Shown here in pieces: positions 59,602 to 64,000 of a stretch of 64,000 nt of DNA. Source of the stretch: Exophiala sp. HKRS030. Taxonomy: Eukaryota > Ascomycota > Eurotiomycetes > Chaetothyriales > Herpotrichiellaceae. The DNA lies in assembly GCA_023897205.1 (NCBI GenBank), contig JAHWDD010000002.1:5332001-5396000 (forward strand), in the 5' to 3' direction. A model generated the notes under the pieces. It did no database searches, was not told the origin of the DNA, and saw only the letters and a list, made by a program, of their open reading frames with translations. Position numbers and translations under genes: made by a program. Each line of letters starts with the position of its first letter. The stretch's first letter is position 1.

Positions 59602-60784
59602 TCATGTCAAACTCAACTTTCTCATCAGACTGGGGAAATTCCCCTCGCCTTGTTCCTGTTTGACGATATTCGCGGCAACTTGACTCTGTAATGTCTCCGA
59701 TTCGACCTCGCCCAGTAAACTGTCGTCGTAGAATTTGTACAGTGTTCCACCATCCGTCCAGATCCGCCGCAGCGTCACCACCGCCGCCATAGGCGAATAG
59801 ATCTGATATTCTTCCTTCTCAATCTCCCGTAATCGCTCCACTGATGTGTATGACACTTCCCATTTGCTGTTGGTCTGTTCTTCGTATTCGGCCAGAATCT
59901 CATTCGGAGTCGCTGTAAACGAATGCACAACCAAGGTCGTATTTCGCGAAGCTCGGGGGTTGAGTAACGCAGCAACCAGAAATTTGCCAACACTGCAACA
60001 CACAGTAAAAAGTCAGTAAAAGGTAAAGGAATGTGGCAGGAACAAGGGGTTCGTGGTTTGTGGTATGTGGAAGGGTGTCATACTCAGCCATGGCGGTGAA
60101 GCTCACCGGGCCTTCACCATCGCCCAATAACACAGCTTTCTTTTTCTGAACATTGAATTCACCAATTTCAGGCTTCATCTTCATCATCCCAAAATACAGA
60201 TCGCTATAAGGACCAGTGACCAGATATGTATATTCCAACCTCTTCATCGTCTTCATATGTGCTCGTACTTTCAACTTCAATTGGTGGGGAGGCTCTGCCG
60301 CCGACTCGGGCCAGTATTCAATGTCGGTGCCGTATTCTGAAGGGAAGAATCGGCGAACTCCAGCTTCTTCCGCCCATGTGATGAGCTTGATTTGTTTCTC
60401 AATTCCTGCACGTCCGACACATGATACGACCGTGTCAATTCCTAAATTGGCATGACATGTTAGCGCAACATGCTCGCAGAACAAGCAGAAGCAAACCATT
60501 GAGACGTCCACGAATGCAACTTTGATAAAGTACGAACCTTCGTATGCCCTCTTGACTGCACTCTCACTCTCTAATCTTCCGGTGAAAATCTCCACACCCC
60601 ATGCCTCTAATGCCGCAATGTCCTGTACCTTTTGCACCAAGGTTTTCTCGCTCGTCAAAATGCATATCCGATCAAAGTGTTCTCTTGAATCAATAATCGC
60701 ACGGACGATATATGTGCCAATTGTCCCGGTAGCTCCGATAATGAGGATGTTTTTGGACTGCTGTACAGTATATGAAGGTGACAT
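59602..60784 (-). CDS. NmrA-like / isoflavone-reductase-family protein
   Basis: Rossmann-fold NAD(P)-binding protein of the atypical SDR type. Three exons, 60784-60538, 60441-60084 and 59992-59602, total 996 nt, 331 aa. The cofactor loop is ILIIGATGTIGTYIVRAI (GxxGxxG at residues 17-23). TVVSCVGRAGIEKQIKLITWAEEAGVRRFFPSEYGT is the second family block (FxPSExG). YTYLVTGPYSDL is the substrate-side loop, and the C-terminus is helical. Members are either reductases or redox-sensing regulators; nothing here decides. An in-frame ATG at 60841 gives a 19-residue extension, less likely. Splice sites are GT-AG, and frame length is a multiple of three. Substrate unknown. Confidence 0.88.
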
Positions 60785-61754
60785 GGTGGACCAAATCAAT
60801 CCGAAGGAATGGCGGGGAAAGACGATGAGGTGGTGTGGCACAAGAGGAATGGCGACGATCCCGGACGAGATGTAGAATCGTGAAGAGCACCAGGCACAAG
60901 AAGGTCGCGAATTGGCTTGGTGTTAAAGGTCAATATCTGATGGTTGAATGTATGGGTACCAGTATATGCCTGATCTTTGTTTCTTTTTCTCAAGATGGTT
61001 TAGGGCCCGCGGAGGACTTGTCGAATGGGGAAGCCGAATTGGGACAAATTGAGGCGTTCCTATTGGAATTTCTGGCTGACGGCAGCTTGCATATCATACG
61101 TCAGAGACTACAGGGTCGGGACAAGCTGGCTCCTGAGAGGGAAAAGTGGCTATCGCGAGGGAAGCGGATGTATAGAGTGCTGACAAGTGTGGATCTTTGG
61201 GCAGGCGTCGGTAGGTAACGAAGGTGGGTGGGTGTAGCCGTAGAGGGGTGTATAGATATAAAGGCAACAAGGCGTCCCAAACAGAATCTTTTGTGGGGTA
61301 AGAGGAGGGTGGCTGAAGCAGGTAGAAAATGGTATCATGCGCCGATTATGAGAGTGTAACTTTGCTGGGTGTGAAGATGGGTTGAAGGTGTAGATGTAGT
61401 AGAGATGGTTTGCTTGTGACCACTTTTCTTTACTAGTTGGGCACCAGTTGGGAGATTGTGCTCTTTTTCTGGTGTTGGCAAGATGTTTAATCAAAAGATT
61501 AAGCGCCTTTACTTGATTGACAGAAGAAGAATGGCCCCCGAGACAGAATCTGGAGAATAATTTCAAGTCGAGCTTTCGGATGTCTTGGATGTTTTTGGGT
61601 GGAAAAGGAGGGGCGGAAATAATATAAGACCAAGCAGGTCGCAAGTGGTAGGCTAGAGGTAGGGCAGGATGTGGTCGGAATAAGTCTCGCAGGGCTGCAG
61701 GGGGCCAAGTGGGGGATGCCAGTGGTCGACGATGTGCTGGTTGTGTCGAGTTGG

Positions 61755-61812
61755 TGGTAGCGAGGGTGATGGTGATGGTGATGGTGGTGGTGGTGTTGGT
61801 GTTGGTGTGGTG
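61755..61812. repeat. GTGATG/GTGGTG trinucleotide-type microsatellite
   Basis: A run of GGTGAT then GGTGTT and GGTGGT units on the plus strand. Confidence 0.65.
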
Positions 61813-62314
61813 GGGAGTAATTGGTACACACACCAAGAGAGTGAAATTATATAAAACGAGGTGAGTTCGTGATGGTGAAAGTGAGACGCGTAAGTTTGCG
61901 ACTTGGGCAGGGAAGGGAAGGGAAGGAGCAGGGGCCAGGGGGTCCCAAGGCAACAGGGCAACAAGCCGAGAAGCCCACAAGCCCAGAAGCCCACAATGTG
62001 TCAAAGTTCAAGTCACAAGTAAGTAGCAGTAGCACCTAGGTGAGTAGTATACTGTAAAGAGAACCTTCGAAATAACTACCTAGGTAGTTACTTGGGTAGT
62101 TAGATCTCGGAGTTCTTAGCCAAGTAACTAGCCACAATCCTAACTAAGTGGTTATATAGGTATGGTAGGCTGAAGCGCAAGAAGTGCCCAAGTAGATCGG
62201 TGGGTGCTTTGGTTTTAATCAAAACCCGTACGGGTCAGAGTCATGCATAATGCAGCGGCACTACGGAGTGGTTACGTACTTGGTGGGCATCTTTGAACAC
62301 GAGCCCGTCACGGG

Positions 62315-62378
62315 CACTTGTAGGCACCTGTAGAGGCACTTGCAGGCACTTACAGGCACTTACAGGCACCTGCGGGGC
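62315..62378. repeat. GGCACTTACA-like tandem repeat
   Basis: About six 10-12 bp units of the form GGCACTTxxA or GGCACCTGxA in a row. Non-coding. Confidence 0.65.
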
Positions 62379-62421
62379 ATTAACTATGGGTATCAGGTAT
62401 CATGTGTTCCCTCCTACCTCA

Positions 62422-62460
62422 TACCTACCTACCTACCTACCTACCTACCTACCTACCTAC
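62422..62460. repeat. (ACCT)n microsatellite
   Basis: Nine to ten uninterrupted ACCT units, directly right of the previous repeat. Confidence 0.85.
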
Positions 62461-64000
62461 GGAGAAGTAATCACTCGTTGTGCCTCCACTTGTCCGCTGC
62501 TTGCGCCGTAGGAAGTGAGACCCGTTAAATTCCTCCGTTAAGTCCCTGACTAACTAGTTAGTACAGAATAGTACCTCCCTAATCAGGTAGTTTAGCTTGG
62601 TATTATTGCAAATGACTCCGTTGTACTGCAAATACGGAGTACATAGGGCAGTAGTTGGCCAACTACGACAATTAGCTAAGTACAGTACAGAGTACCTAGC
62701 TGACTAGTTAGTTAGTGAAGATCTACACGCCTCAAAATCCCCTAAGTGTTATGCCTAATAGTTCTCTACTACGGAGTACCACTACCCACTACCCACTACC
62801 CACTGACTAGATGCCGGGCTACCACGGCCATTCGATCCTCGCCTCGTTCTTAGGGAAACACCCGAAACTCTCGGTAATCACTTCTCCACGCGCGTCCACC
62901 TCTGTTACATCCACGTGATCCACCTCGTCAAGACTGAAGAGCACGAGAGAGATATGCAGAGTACAGAGAACATATGATAAGATGGAGTATCAAATACCAC
63001 AAGACTCCAACCGAGGACTTTGTGCTGTACATTTTGTGCCCGTTTCGGTACACCCGAGCGATTTTCTTCCTAGATTTTTCTTTTTAGGGGTTTGATTGAG
63101 AAGAAAATCCACAAAGGCTGCACACATGTGGGCTTCTTTTCTGTCTACTACCCACCTAGTTATTTATCCACGCGTCGCTCTATTTCCTAGTATCCCAGTC
63201 AATCCGCACAAGGCTGAACATCCACGTGCCCTATGCCTGTTCCAAGGATCAACACCAGTGACAGGACCACGAGCACGAGGACCTCCCTGGCATGAGACTA
63301 ACTACTAATCACAGTAAGAATCGCATGTAATTGTGCATCCAACCACCCCGTCCATATATTATCCATGTACACAGTATGTCCACCACCAGTACGGCTACAC
63401 CCGAGTAAGGAATCCCTGACATGATTTCGACTCGTAATATCTCTTGTCTCCTCCCCTCGTATGGACATTCACATTTGCCTTTCGCCCCCACACTCTGTCA
63501 GCCTTGTCAGCCCGTCAACTCCGTTGACTCGTCGTGCATGCACAATTGATCGATCAGGCATTCTCGGGCGATGGATTTCTTCTCATGCCTTGTTGCATCA
63601 AACCCTTCCTGCCCCGACAATCATCCTTAATGCTGCTCGCTACTTCGGATCATTGTTGTTGTGGCAAACTTTCAATTCAGATGCCGACCTGTACTGTATT
63701 TAATTGACCTGAGCATTTTGTAGGCGTACCCTTATGCTGGTAATAGTGCCATCACATCCACTTATCACTGACAGACTTCTTTGTTGTCATTGGTCATTAC
63801 TGGCCGGTCTGGTTGCTGCATGGTGGCATCATGCATTCGGCCTGTAAGTGTAAATAAAGGATCAGTCCTTTCATACCCAGAACAAACCATTCCTTCGACG
63901 GTCATGCATGAGAAATGGTTTGCCTGACCTGAATTGAGATGTGAACCACCGGCATGGCCCCATTGTTGCTTCCTGGGGCCGACATGGTTTTTTTCTTTTT

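Larger units (their letters stand above)
60785..64000. other. Long intergenic region to window end
   Basis: 3.2 kb without a supported gene. A minus-strand open frame at 61150-62004 is low-complexity (Thr/His/Pro runs) and crosses a microsatellite, so it is not called. The region contains the microsatellites listed separately and TACGGAGTAC at 62633 and 62770. The gene owning the far right is outside the window. Confidence 0.55.

Noticed and set aside
61150..62004. 284-codon minus-strand open frame
   Set aside because: Composition is Thr/His/Pro runs driven by a GTGATG microsatellite; no domain pattern and no conserved ending.

Overview
The window is nuclear DNA of a filamentous ascomycete (Pezizomycotina). 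The evidence is short GT-AG introns of about 45-120 bp in most genes, a HET-domain protein, a Zn2Cys6 regulator with a fungal transcription-factor domain, a multi-intron cytochrome P450, fungal-type APH kinases, a GH31 glycosidase next to an MFS sugar porter, and housekeeping genes of fungal type (ARF1, ribosomal uL1, Vps25, Rtt107/Brc1, verprolin/WIP). I cannot place it to class or species from sequence alone.

Layout. 0.9-8.6 kb holds core genes: a WIP/verprolin-like actin regulator (-), ARF1 (-, five exons, one only 20 nt), a GNAT acetyltransferase (-), ribosomal uL1 (+) and a mitochondrial membrane protein (-). 8.6-10.9 kb is almost empty. 10.9-15.7 kb carries a PLC-like phosphodiesterase followed on the same strand by a HET-domain protein, a possible self-recognition or cell-death pair. 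16.2-21.4 kb is a divergent sugar-use module (GH31 glycosidase / MFS transporter). 21.9-26.5 kb is accessory: a helix-hairpin-helix-like fungal protein, then two small paralogous Cys/His-rich putative zinc proteins on either side of an APH-family kinase. 27.8-39.1 kb looks like a small metabolic cluster without a backbone enzyme: a polytopic membrane protein, a SnoaL/NTF2-like protein divergent from a nine-exon P450, a Zn2Cys6 regulator and an SDR. A CGG...CCG inverted repeat lies in the divergent promoter. A second APH kinase follows at 39.8 kb. 42.5-60.8 kb returns to mostly core content: a large membrane protein, an alpha/beta hydrolase, Rtt107/Brc1, Vps25, a DDT/WHIM-PHD chromatin protein, a D-2-hydroxyacid dehydrogenase and an NmrA-like reductase. 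The long intergenic stretches at 56.7-59.6 kb and 60.8-64 kb are full of short repeated words (TACGGAGTAC, TTAGTTAG, CCTAGGTA) and microsatellites.

A recurring feature is single-base frame breaks in otherwise well-conserved genes. There are four in WIP, two in the 2-hydroxyacid dehydrogenase, one each in GH31, the second APH kinase, the large membrane protein and the GNAT gene, and perhaps one near the 3' end of the PHD gene. Nearly all are repaired by adding one base to a homopolymer, and the total coding length then becomes a multiple of three. This looks more like residual assembly indels than gene decay, and affected genes should be read with it in mind.

The best candidates for something undescribed are the paired small zinc-ligand proteins flanking the kinase, the backbone-less cluster with its candidate operator, and the PLC-like/HET pair. 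All calls come from reading the sequence; no database search or alignment was run.
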